Below, one piece after another: positions 15,606 to 23,419 of a stretch of DNA of 64,000 nucleotides; the stretch's first letter is position 1; the number at the start of each line of letters is the position of its first letter. Source of the stretch: Streptomyces cavernae. Lineage in GTDB: Bacteria; Actinomycetota; Actinomycetes; Streptomycetales; Streptomycetaceae. Made by a program: the position numbers and the translations under genes. Below the pieces are notes generated by a model. The model searched no databases. It was given only the letters and a program-made list of their open reading frames with translations, and was not told the origin of the DNA. Location: positions 248,001 through 312,000 of the forward strand of contig NZ_RPDJ01000007.1 in assembly GCF_004023625.1 (NCBI RefSeq), written 5' to 3'.

Positions 15606-16001
15606 TCAGGCCAGGAGGTCGATGCGGTCGAACGCCGTGCCGGGGCTCGGATACCCCGACCCGGAGGACCCGCTGACGACGTTCATCCCCGACCAGATGG
15701 TGACCGTCGATGCGCCGAGCCCCGTCTCGACGTGCGAGTGCTTGCCCCCGAATTTCTCGTACTCCTTGCCCTTGTACACCAGGGAGTTGAGGTCACCGGT
15801 CGACTTGGAGACCTTGAAGACGAGCGATGCGCCGGTGTCGACGACGTAGTTGGCGCCGTCGTCGGTGTTGCCGAACGTCGCGGCCGACGCGGAGGAGAGC
15901 AGACCGGGACCGGCGACGACGGCCGCGCCGGTGGCGGCCAGCCCGGCGGCGGACGCGCCGAGGACTCTTCGACGGGTGAGACGGGTCTTGTGCGTGCTCA
16001 T
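15606..16001 (-). pseudogene. Rhamnogalacturonan lyase (PL4-type) reduced to 131 codons
   Basis: ATG at 15999-16001. Residues 1-~38 form a Tat-like signal (TRRRVLGASAAGLAATGAAV). Residues ~40-95 match the N-terminus of secreted RG lyases (YVVDTGASLVFKVSKSTGDL, NSLVYKGKEYEKFGGKHSHV, ETGLGASTVTI). The last ~29 residues (WSGMNVVSGSSGSGYPSPG, AFDRIDLLA) look like the C-terminal end of a carbohydrate-active protein. The usual length is around 550-600 residues, so 400 or more residues including the active site are missing, yet the frame stays open. The product would be a secreted stub. The exact identity of the C-terminal piece is uncertain. Confidence 0.72.
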
Positions 16002-16091
16002 GTGGGCGGCTCGTCCTTTGGTGGGGAAGTCCGTGCGACTCCTTGTCGCCACCACCACGGGGAAGGTTGCCGCCCACGGAAAATTCTCCGG

Positions 16092-16943
16092 CTACGAATC
16101 CCCGTTCGATTCGTCGTCGGAGCCCTGCGCCGCGAAGTCGCCCGCCACCGCGAGGTTCCGGCCATCGGCGCGAGCGGTCGCGGTGTAGGCGTCGCCCCTC
16201 GCGTCCCGTCCGCCGCGCTCGTGGTTGTACTGGCCGGCGAACACCCACTGGCCGGCCGGGACCGTGCGGCCCTCCTTGAGGACCCAGCGGTAGACGAGGT
16301 AGCCGTCCCGCTCCTCGACCGTCGTCGTGAAGTCCTGCTCGGGCAGCGCGCGCCAGGCACCGGTCGTGGCGACCCCGCCGGTCTGCCTGACCCTCAACTC
16401 CACGACCAGGGCCGTGAGCTGCTCGGAGGTCTTCACGGTCACATTGCTCTGGGCCCAGAAGTCGTTGCTGTGCGGGTCGACCGAGCCGTCCGACCGCAGC
16501 GGGCCGTCCTCGGTGGAGGCGTCCGCGGGTGGCCGGGCAGGGGCCGACGGCGGCGGGGACGCCGGCGCGGACGGCGCACTGGGCGACGGGGGCGTCGCCT
16601 TCGGGGACTTCTCGGGAGCCGGCGACTCCGGACCCCGGGAAGTGGCGTCCGGCGACGGCTCCGGCGACGGCGAGACCGACACGGTCTGCTGGTCGGGGGC
16701 GTCGTCCTGCACCGCGGAGGCGACGGTGTACCCGCCCACCGCGAGCACACCGGCCACTGCGGCCGTGGCGCCGACCACCCGCGCCCAGCCCAGCACGGGC
16801 GGACGCGCGGCACGGCGCGCGGGGGCCGAGGAGGAGGCCGCCATCCCGCGTTCGACGCGGGCCAGGATGCGCGCGCGGTCGGGTTCGTGGGCCTTCGCCG
16901 CCTGCCGCAGCCTGGCGCGCAGCTCGTCGTGCCCGTCTCTCAT
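16092..16943 (-). CDS. Single-pass membrane protein paired with a SigE-type sigma factor (anti-sigma-like)
   Basis: 283 residues; its ATG overlaps the sigma-factor stop in an ATGA, so the two are co-translated. Order: a charged cytosolic N-terminus of ~45 residues (DELRARLRQAAKAHEPDRARI), one transmembrane segment near residues 52-75 (VVGATAAVAGVLAVGGYTVA), a Pro/Ser linker of about 75 residues and an extracytoplasmic domain of ~130 residues (SNDFWAQSNVTVKTSEQLTA ... AGQWVFAGQYNHERGG). This is the layout of membrane anti-sigma or accessory proteins next to SigE70-family sigma factors. It lacks a zinc-finger HxxxCxxC motif, so direct sigma binding is an inference from position. The signal sensed is unknown. 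Confidence 0.75.
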   Translation of the reverse strand: MRDGHDELRARLRQAAKAHEPDRARILARVERGMAASSSAPARRAARPPVLGWARVVGATAAVAGVLAVGGYTVASAVQDDAPDQQTVSVSPSPEPSPDATSRGPESPAPEKSPKATPPSPSAPSAPASPPPSAPARPPADASTEDGPLRSDGSVDPHSNDFWAQSNVTVKTSEQLTALVVELRVRQTGGVATTGAWRALPEQDFTTTVEERDGYLVYRWVLKEGRTVPAGQWVFAGQYNHERGGRDARGDAYTATARADGRNLAVAGDFAAQGSDDESNGDS

Positions 16944-17518
16944 CAGTCCCTCCCTCCGGTCTCACCGGTGGTGCGCAACATCGCCGCGTGCACGTGGCGC
17001 GGGGCGTTCTGGGTGCCGAGCAGGCGCTGCAGCTCAGCCATGCCCTTCGACGTCTGGCTCTTCACCGTACCGACCGAGATGCCGAGGGCGAGCGCGGTGT
17101 CCTTCTCCGAGAGATCGAAAGCATGCCGCAACACCACGCACGCGCGCTTGCGGAACGGCAGTCTGCGCAGCGCCCCCTGGACGTCGACCACCGCCGGTAT
17201 GTCCGGGTCCTCGACGTTCTCGCTGCGCTGGGACCAGAACAAGGCGACTCTCCGGCGCTCGCGGACCGCGCTGCGGATCCGGGTGCGGGCCAGATTGGCG
17301 ACCACGCCCCGGGCATACGCGACCGGATGGTCCGCCGCGCGTACCCGGTCCCAACGGTGCCACAGAGCGAGCAGCGCGTCCGCCGCCAGATCGTCGGCGG
17401 CGTCCGGCTCGCCGGTCAACATATGGGCCAGGCGGGCCAGTTCGGCGTAGTGGCGCTCGAAGAAGTCGTGGAACTCGACAGCGGCGGAGTCAGCGGCCTT
17501 GCCGATGAATGCGCCCAC
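16943..17518 (-). CDS. ECF RNA polymerase sigma factor, SigE70 family
   Basis: 191 residues from a GTG at 17516-17518, with a ggggagagg site just upstream. Region 2 lies at residues ~15-75 (HDFFERHYAELARLAHMLTG, AADDLAADALLALWHRWDRV) and region 4 at ~115-170 (LPFRKRACVVLRHAFDLSEK, ALALGISVGTVKSQTSKGMA). The KSQTSKG ending of the region-4 helix-turn-helix is typical of the SigE70 group of actinobacterial ECF factors. It is transcribed with the overlapping membrane protein and diverges from the purine permease. A 7-bp inverted repeat lies in the divergent gap. Target promoters are unknown. Confidence 0.9.
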   Translation of the reverse strand: MGAFIGKAADSAAVEFHDFFERHYAELARLAHMLTGEPDAADDLAADALLALWHRWDRVRAADHPVAYARGVVANLARTRIRSAVRERRRVALFWSQRSENVEDPDIPAVVDVQGALRRLPFRKRACVVLRHAFDLSEKDTALALGISVGTVKSQTSKGMAELQRLLGTQNAPRHVHAAMLRTTGETGGRD

Positions 17519-17608
17519 AGACCTCTCCCCTGCTCGGTTGTCCAGCCCGGACGGTGGTCCGGCGGGGCGAGGCGAGAGCGTACCAGCCGCCCGTGCAAGC
17601 ATTCGAAC

Positions 17609-17632
17609 ATGGAGTGGCTGGTCGAACTCCAT
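17609..17632. promoter_or_regulatory. Inverted repeat in the sigma factor/permease gap
   Basis: ATGGAGT (17609-17615) and ACTCCAT (17626-17632) form a perfect 7-bp inverted repeat with a 10-bp spacer, 96 bp before the permease ATG. It could be an operator for a purine-responsive regulator. No promoter boxes were assigned. Confidence 0.35.
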
Positions 17633-17727
17633 TCCGTAACACGAAGAAAACCTTCAACCAGTTCATCGCGGGAACAATCCAGCCAGCACCCGCTCCACAC
17701 GGCACAGCAGGTACGAGGAGTATTGCC

Positions 17728-19179
17728 ATGTCCGAAACCCAGAAGGCGGCCGACCGGCCGGGCGCCGCACCACCGGCGGCGAACGGGGCCGACCGGTTCT
17801 TCAGGATCTCCGAGCGGGGATCCACCTTCGGCCGTGAAGTACGGGGTGGATTCGCCACCTTCTTCACGATGGCCTACATCCTTGTACTCAACCCGATCAT
17901 TCTGGGCAGTGCCAAGGACAAGTTCGGCCATCAGCTCGACGCGGTCCAACTGACCACCGCCACCGCGCTGGTCGCCGCCGTGATGACGATCATCATGGGC
18001 GTCGGCGGCAACCTCCCGCTCGCACTGGCGGCCGGCCTCGGACTCAACGCCGTCGTCGCCTTCCAGATAGCCCCGTTGATGAGCTGGGACGACGCCATGG
18101 GCCTCGTCGTCCTCGAGGGACTGCTGATCTGCGTCCTGGTGGTGACCGGGCTGCGAGAAGCCGTCATGCACGCGATACCGCAGTCCCTGAAGCAGGCCAT
18201 CAGCGTCGGCATCGGCCTGTTCATCGCCTTCATCGGCTTCGTCGACGCCGGGTTCGTCAGCCGTATCCCGGACGCCGCGAACACCACCGTCCCGGTGCAA
18301 CTCGGCGCCACCGGCGCGCTGTCCGGATGGCCGATCCTGGTCTTCTGCATCGGGGTCCTGCTGACCATCGGGCTGCTCGCCCGCAAGGTCAAGGGCGCCA
18401 TCCTGATCAGCATCGTCGCCATGACGATCGTCGCGATCATCATCAACTCGATCGCCGACATCAAGGCCTGGGGCCTCACCACGCCCCAGTGGCCCGACAA
18501 GCTCGTCGACACCCCCGACTTCGGGCTCATCGGCGACTTCAGCCTTTTCGGCGCCTTCGGTCAGGCGAGCGTGATCACCGTCGTCCTGCTGGTCTTCACG
18601 CTGATCCTGTCGGACTTCTTCGACACCATGGGCACGGTCGTCGGCATCAGCGCCGAGGCCGGACTGCTCGACGAGGAGGGCAAGGTTCCGAACCTCGGCC
18701 GGGTCCTGCTCATCGACGGTGCGGCGGCGGTCGCGGGCGGCGCGAGCTCGGCCTCCTCGGCGACGTCGTACATCGAGTCGGCGGCGGGCGTCGGGGAGGG
18801 CGCGCGCACCGGCTTCGCCAACCTGGTCACGGGCGGGCTGTTCGCCTGCGCGCTGTTCCTCACCCCGCTGCTGACGATCGTCCCGATGCAGGCGGCGGCC
18901 CCCGCGCTGGTCGTGGTCGGCTTCCTGATGATGACTCAGGTCAAGCACATCGACTGGGACAGGTACGAGATCGCCATTCCCGCGTTCCTGACGATCGCCG
19001 TGATGCCGTTCACCTACTCGATCACCAATGGAATCGGCGCGGGCTTCCTCGCCTACGTCGTGATCAAGGCGGTGCTGGGCAAGGCGAAGGAGGTGCACTG
19101 GCTGCTGTGGGGGACGTCCGCGCTGTTCCTGGTGTACTTCGCGATCGATCCGGTGGAGCAGTTGTTCGGCGTCAAGTGA
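17728..19179 (+). CDS. NCS2 family purine permease (AzgA/GhxP-like)
   Basis: 483 residues from the ATG at 17728 (gaggag site upstream). It is a polytopic membrane protein with about 12-14 hydrophobic segments. Diagnostic stretches are REVRGGFATFFTMAYILVLN at the N-terminus, GLGLNAVVAF, DFFDTMGTVVGISAEAGLL and SSASSATSYIESAAGVGEG. The last two carry the conserved Asp/Thr and Glu residues of the adenine/guanine/hypoxanthine branch of nucleobase:cation symporters. The role is proton-coupled uptake of purine bases. It is a single gene divergent from the sigma operon. No clear terminator was seen in the 50 bp before the convergent penicillin-binding-protein gene. Confidence 0.9.
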   Translation: MSETQKAADRPGAAPPAANGADRFFRISERGSTFGREVRGGFATFFTMAYILVLNPIILGSAKDKFGHQLDAVQLTTATALVAAVMTIIMGVGGNLPLALAAGLGLNAVVAFQIAPLMSWDDAMGLVVLEGLLICVLVVTGLREAVMHAIPQSLKQAISVGIGLFIAFIGFVDAGFVSRIPDAANTTVPVQLGATGALSGWPILVFCIGVLLTIGLLARKVKGAILISIVAMTIVAIIINSIADIKAWGLTTPQWPDKLVDTPDFGLIGDFSLFGAFGQASVITVVLLVFTLILSDFFDTMGTVVGISAEAGLLDEEGKVPNLGRVLLIDGAAAVAGGASSASSATSYIESAAGVGEGARTGFANLVTGGLFACALFLTPLLTIVPMQAAAPALVVVGFLMMTQVKHIDWDRYEIAIPAFLTIAVMPFTYSITNGIGAGFLAYVVIKAVLGKAKEVHWLLWGTSALFLVYFAIDPVEQLFGVK

Positions 19180-19229
19180 CGTACACCTGACCGCGGGGGC
19201 CGCCGTTCGAAGGGCGGCTTGGTCGTCGT

Positions 19230-20693
19230 TCAGTTCTCGAGCGCCGCCTGCATCATCGCCCTCGCCACCGGCGCCGCGAGCCCGTTCCCGGAGACCTCCG
19301 AACGGGCCGCGTCCGACTGCTCCACCATCACCGCGACAGCCACCTCCTTGCCGCTGGAGCCGGACTGCGCGTAGGAGGTGAACCAGGCGTACGGCGTCTC
19401 GCTGTTGTTCTCACCGCGCTGGGCCGTACCCGTCTTGCCGCCCACCGTGGCGCCCGCCAACCGCGCGTTGGTACCCGTGCCCTCCGCGACGACCGTCTGC
19501 ATCGCCGACCGCAGCTGCTCCGCCGAGCTGGAGCTGATGATCTGCTCGGTCTTCGCCGAGTCGTCGTAGTCGGTGAGGACCGTGCCGTCCGCGTCACTGA
19601 TCTGCGACACCATGTGCGGCGAGACCAGCTTCCCGCCGTTCGCGATCGCCGCCGACACCATCGCCATCTGCAGCGGGGTCGCGGTCACGTCGAACTGGCC
19701 GATGCCCGACAGGGCCGTCTCCGCGTCGTCCATGTCCGCCGGGTACACGCTCTCGTACGCGCGCACCGGCACGTCCAGCTTCGTGTCGTTGAAACCGAAC
19801 TTCTCGGCCATCGCCCGGACCTTGTCCTGGCCCAGCTGAACGGCCATCTTCCCGAAGACGTTGTTGCACGAGTACTGCAGTGCGACGCGGATCGAGGCAT
19901 CGGTGCAGGGGGCGGACGCGTTCTCGTTCGTCAGCTCCGACGTCGACAGCGGCAGTTGGTACGGGTCCGGGCTGTCCGTCCGCTCGTCCACCGACGAGTA
20001 CAGCCCGTCCTCCAGCGCCGCCGCGGCCACGACCAGCTTGAACGTGGAGCCCGGCGCGAGCGGCTGGCGCAGGGCGCGGTTGTTCATCGGCTTGTCCGCG
20101 TCCCCGGTCAGCTTCTTCCAGGCGGCCGAGTCGTCACTGCCGCTGATCTCGCCCGGGTCGTACGAGGGCGTGGAGACGGCGGCGAGGATCTTCCCGGTCT
20201 TCGGGTCGATGGCGACGGCGCCGCCCTTCTTGCCGCCGAGCGCCTCGTAGGCCGCCTTCTGCACGTCCGGGTCGATGGTGGTGATCACATCTCCCGGGCG
20301 GGCGCGCTCGTCCGTGAGCACGCCCATCGGGTTCTTCAGCCGGCGGTCGGTGCCGTCGAGCAGGTCCCGGTAGACGCCCTCCAGCTGGGTCGCTCCGTAC
20401 ACCTGCGAGCTGTAGCCCGTGACGGCCGCGTAGAGCGGGCCGTCCGCATACGTGCGCTGGTAGGCGAGGTCACCGCCATCGGTCCGTTTCGAGCCGGTGA
20501 TCGCGTTCCCGCCGACGATGATGTTCCCGAGCGGGTTCGCGTACTGCTCGATGATGTTCCGCCGGTTGTTCTTGTTCTCCGCGAGGGCCCTGCCGTCGTA
20601 GAACTGCACCCAGGTCGCCCTGACCAGCAGGGCGAGCACCAGCAGCAGTGTGAAGACGGCGGCTCGCCTGATCGTCGTGTTCATCCCGTTCAT
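19230..20693 (-). CDS. Class B penicillin-binding protein (transpeptidase, PbpA-like)
   Basis: 487 residues. One N-terminal transmembrane anchor (residues ~10-26), a PBP dimer domain (~45-140) and a transpeptidase domain (~155-480). Active-site motifs are complete: Ser216-Thr-Phe-Lys219 (PGSTFK), SCN in QYSCNNVFGK and KTG in GGKTGTAQRG. It cross-links peptidoglycan outside the membrane. The frame opens at 20693 (MNGMNTTIRR); the second Met, 9 nt later, matches the MNxTIRRA start usual in this family and is equally possible. No ftsW/rodA or kinase neighbours are present, so this is a stand-alone paralogue rather than the cell-division locus copy. Confidence 0.92.
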   Translation of the reverse strand: MNGMNTTIRRAAVFTLLLVLALLVRATWVQFYDGRALAENKNNRRNIIEQYANPLGNIIVGGNAITGSKRTDGGDLAYQRTYADGPLYAAVTGYSSQVYGATQLEGVYRDLLDGTDRRLKNPMGVLTDERARPGDVITTIDPDVQKAAYEALGGKKGGAVAIDPKTGKILAAVSTPSYDPGEISGSDDSAAWKKLTGDADKPMNNRALRQPLAPGSTFKLVVAAAALEDGLYSSVDERTDSPDPYQLPLSTSELTNENASAPCTDASIRVALQYSCNNVFGKMAVQLGQDKVRAMAEKFGFNDTKLDVPVRAYESVYPADMDDAETALSGIGQFDVTATPLQMAMVSAAIANGGKLVSPHMVSQISDADGTVLTDYDDSAKTEQIISSSSAEQLRSAMQTVVAEGTGTNARLAGATVGGKTGTAQRGENNSETPYAWFTSYAQSGSSGKEVAVAVMVEQSDAARSEVSGNGLAAPVARAMMQAALEN

Positions 20694-20775
20694 CCCGCCC
20701 GTAAGGACGAACGGCCGGATGCGGGACGTTCCCCGCCGCGGGGATTCTCAGAGAGTCCTCATGGAGAGTCGGACC

Positions 20776-20823
20776 CAGAGCCGCTGAACATCAGAGCCGC
20801 TGGGCGTCAGAGTCGCCGCGTGG
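20776..20823. repeat. 16-bp tandem repeat, three units, across the iclR-type gene stop
   Basis: Units cagagccgctgaacat, cagagccgctgggcgt and cagagtcgccgcgtgg follow each other at 20776, 20792 and 20808. The last unit is the 3' end of the regulator gene, and its stop (20807-20809) lies at the boundary of units two and three. Confidence 0.65.
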
Positions 20824-21580
20824 CCAGTGTCAGCCGGTCCCGTGCGTCGAAGAGGGCGTCCTTCACCATCTGCTCGTGCGCCGGGGTGAGCCGGGCCACC
20901 GGCACCGAGCAGCTGATCGCGTCCCGGGCCGGGGTGCGGTATGGGATCGCCACCCCGAAGCACCGCAGGCCCAGCGTGTTCTCCTCGCGGTCCACGGCGA
21001 AGCCCTGCTCACGGACCTGGTGCAGTTCCTCGATCAGCTTCTCGCGGTCGGTGATCGTGTGCTCGGTCAGCGCGGGGAGCGTCTCCGGGAGCATCTTGCG
21101 GACCTGCTCGTCGGTGTGCGTGGCCAGCAGCGCCTTGCCCAGGGAGGTCGAGTGGGCCGGGAGGCGGCGGCCGACACGGGTGAAGGGGCGCAGGTAGTGC
21201 TGCGACTGGCGGGTGGCGAGATACACCACGTTCGTGCCGTCCAGGCGGGCGAGGTGGATCGTCTCGGTGGTGTCGTCCGACAGCCGGTCCAGGGTGGGCC
21301 GGGCCACGGCCACCACCTCGTCGCCGTCGATGTAGGAGGTGCCGACCAGCAGAGCGCGCACGCCGATGCCGTAGCGCGTGCCGGTGGCGTCCGTCTCCAC
21401 CCAGCCGAGCTCCACGAGGGTGCGCAGCAACATGTAGAGACTGGACTTCGGATATCCGACGGCCTCCTGCACGGCGGCCAGGGAGTGCATTCCGGGGCGG
21501 CCGGCGAAGTACTCGAGCAGTTCAACGGTCCGCACCGCGGACTTGACCTGCGCACCGCCGCCTGTCTCGCCTGCCGACAT
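20807..21580 (-). CDS. IclR family regulator of the semialdehyde dehydrogenase
   Basis: 257 residues from the ATG at 21578-21580; longer frames would run into the divergent promoter. The N-terminal winged helix-turn-helix spans ~15-75 (HSLAAVQEAVGYPKSSLYML, LRTLVELGWVE). The IclR effector domain spans ~85-250 (RRLPAHSTSLGKALLAT, GFAVDREENTLGLRCFGVAI, ISCSVPVARL). It diverges from the alpha-ketoglutaric semialdehyde dehydrogenase gene with a 143-bp shared gap containing an operator candidate, so it most likely controls that gene in response to a keto-acid or sugar-acid (inference). Confidence 0.9.
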   Translation of the reverse strand: MSAGETGGGAQVKSAVRTVELLEYFAGRPGMHSLAAVQEAVGYPKSSLYMLLRTLVELGWVETDATGTRYGIGVRALLVGTSYIDGDEVVAVARPTLDRLSDDTTETIHLARLDGTNVVYLATRQSQHYLRPFTRVGRRLPAHSTSLGKALLATHTDEQVRKMLPETLPALTEHTITDREKLIEELHQVREQGFAVDREENTLGLRCFGVAIPYRTPARDAISCSVPVARLTPAHEQMVKDALFDARDRLTLATRRL

Positions 21581-21643
21581 CGCCCTTGACCCCCTACTCA
21601 GCCGGGAAATAGTCTCCACAGCATATTCACCATGACAGACAGC

Positions 21644-21659
21644 GTTCAGCATATCGAAC
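21644..21659. promoter_or_regulatory. Candidate IclR operator
   Basis: GTTC-N8-GAAC (21644-21659, gttcagcatatcgaac) is a partial palindrome midway between the divergent genes. Similar catat-containing half sites occur at 21620-21626 and 21690-21696. IclR-family operators are short palindromes of this size. Confidence 0.4.
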
Positions 21660-21723
21660 ATGCCTGGTGAGTGGCACAACAACTGCGGCATATATGCGGC
21701 ATGAAATCTGGAGGGAACCCGCG

Positions 21724-23253
21724 GTGGCAGCAGCACCAGTCTGGAGTGTCGACCCCCGTACCGGGAAGCAGCGTGAGCAGGTTGCGGTGGAGGCCACAGC
21801 CCAGGAGGTGGACGAGCAGGTCCGCGCCGCGCACGACGCCAGAGGGGCCCTCGCCGACCGCGCCGTGCGTTCGGCCTTCCTGCGCACCGCCGCTGACCTG
21901 CTGGAATCGGCCAAGGACCAGCTCGTCGAGGCCGCCGACGCCGAGACCGCGCTCGGGCCGGTCCGGCTCACCGGTGAACTCGCCCGCACCTGCTACCAGC
22001 TGCGCGCGTTCGCGGACATCGTCGACGAGGGCGCGTTCCTCGACGTCGTGATCAACCACCCCGACGACACCGCGACGCCGCCCATTCCGGACCTGCGCCG
22101 CTACAAGGTGCCCCTCGGCGTCGTCGCCGTCTACTCGGCGTCCAACTTCCCCTTCGCCTTCTCCGTGGCCGGCGGCGACACCGCGAGCGCGCTCGCCGCG
22201 GGTTGCCCCGTCGTGGTCAAGGCCCACCCCGACCACCCGGCCCTGTCCGAACTGGTCGCGGCGACGCTGCGCCGGGCCGCCGAGCAGCACGGCATCCCCA
22301 AGGGCGTCGTCGGTCTCGTGCACGGCTTCGAGGCGGGCGTCGAACTGGTCAAGCACCCGCTGGTCTCCGCCGCCGGCTTCACCGGCTCGGTACGCGGCGG
22401 CCGGGCCCTGTTCGACGCGGCGGCGGCCCGCCCCACCCCGATCCCGTTCCACGGCGAGCTGGGCTCCCTCAACCCGGTCGTGATCACCGAGGCCGCCGCG
22501 GCCGAGCGCGCCGAGGCGATCGGCTCCGGGCTCGCGGGCTCGATGACGCTGGGCGTCGGCCAGTTCTGCGTCAAGCCCGGCCTGGTCCTCGCCCCGACCG
22601 GCGCCGCGGGCGACCGCCTGGTGAAGTCGCTCACCGAGGCCGTCAGCGACACCGACGCCGGGGTCCTGCTCGACCACCGTATGCGCGACAACTTCATCGC
22701 CGGTGTCACCGAGCGCACCGCGCTCCCGGACGTGGAATCCCCGGTGACCCCCGGAGCGGGGAGCGAGCACACCGTCAGTCCCGGCTTCCTCACCGTCCCG
22801 GCGGAGAAGCTGGCCGCGGAGGGCGAGCACGACCTGCTCCTTGAGGAGTGCTTCGGCCCCATCACCGTCGTCGCTCGCTACGAGGACGAGGCGCAGGCTA
22901 AGAGCGTCCTGGACCGCCTCCCCGGCAACCTCACCGCGACGGTCCACCTGTCCACGGAGGAGGCGGCCGGCGAGGGCCGCGGCGCGGAGATCCTCGCCGA
23001 GCTGACCCCGCTCGCCGGACGCGTCCTGGTCAACGGCTGGCCGACCGGTGTCGCGGTCGCCCCCGCCCAGCACCACGGCGGCCCCTACCCGGCCACCACC
23101 TCCACCTCGACCTCCGTCGGCGGCACGGCCATCGAGCGCTGGCTGCGCCCGGTCGTCTACCAGAACGCCCCCGAGGCGCTGCTCCCGCCGGAGCTGCGCG
23201 ACGACAACCCGCTGGGGCTGCCGCGCCGTTACGACGGACGCCTCGAGCGCTGA
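21724..23253 (+). CDS. Alpha-ketoglutaric semialdehyde (2,5-dioxovalerate) dehydrogenase
   Basis: 509 residues from a GTG at 21724 with a tggaggga site. It oxidises 2,5-dioxopentanoate to 2-oxoglutarate with NAD(P)+. The ALDH fold is clear: YSASNFPFAFSVAGGDTASA (the ASNFP variant of the cofactor loop), VVKAHPDHP, GFTGSVRGGRALFDAAA, general base Glu245 in FHGELGSLNPV and catalytic Cys282 in GQFCVKPG. The SNFPFAFS, HPxHP and GELGSxNPV segments are those of the KGSADH subfamily that ends oxidative sugar-acid pathways. It stands divergent from IclR. It would complete both the KdgD route at 4.1 kb and the GntR-locus route at 8.2 kb. Confidence 0.9.
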   Translation: MAAAPVWSVDPRTGKQREQVAVEATAQEVDEQVRAAHDARGALADRAVRSAFLRTAADLLESAKDQLVEAADAETALGPVRLTGELARTCYQLRAFADIVDEGAFLDVVINHPDDTATPPIPDLRRYKVPLGVVAVYSASNFPFAFSVAGGDTASALAAGCPVVVKAHPDHPALSELVAATLRRAAEQHGIPKGVVGLVHGFEAGVELVKHPLVSAAGFTGSVRGGRALFDAAAARPTPIPFHGELGSLNPVVITEAAAAERAEAIGSGLAGSMTLGVGQFCVKPGLVLAPTGAAGDRLVKSLTEAVSDTDAGVLLDHRMRDNFIAGVTERTALPDVESPVTPGAGSEHTVSPGFLTVPAEKLAAEGEHDLLLEECFGPITVVARYEDEAQAKSVLDRLPGNLTATVHLSTEEAAGEGRGAEILAELTPLAGRVLVNGWPTGVAVAPAQHHGGPYPATTSTSTSVGGTAIERWLRPVVYQNAPEALLPPELRDDNPLGLPRRYDGRLER

Positions 23254-23256
23254 CCC

Positions 23257-23385
23257 GACCCGGGCCCGGTCGGCATGGCTCCGGCCGGGCCTTGGATCCG
23301 GGCTGGGTCGATTCGATTCCGCCGGGCCGTGGACCGGGGGTCAGTTGACTCGATTCCGGCCTGACACAGGACCCGGGCCCGGTCG
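23257..23385. repeat. Degenerate repeats downstream of the dehydrogenase
   Basis: The 16-mer gacccgggcccggtcg occurs at 23257-23272 and 23370-23385. Between them are several decayed copies of a cgattccggccggg-type unit. They begin 4 nt after the stop codon and fill most of the 166-bp gap. Confidence 0.5.
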
Positions 23386-23419
23386 ACTCGATCGGGGCCG
23401 GACCTGGGACACTTCCGCC

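Noticed and set aside
19191..19229. Terminator between the purine permease and the penicillin-binding protein
   Set aside because: Only a 5-bp stem could be formed, too weak to annotate.
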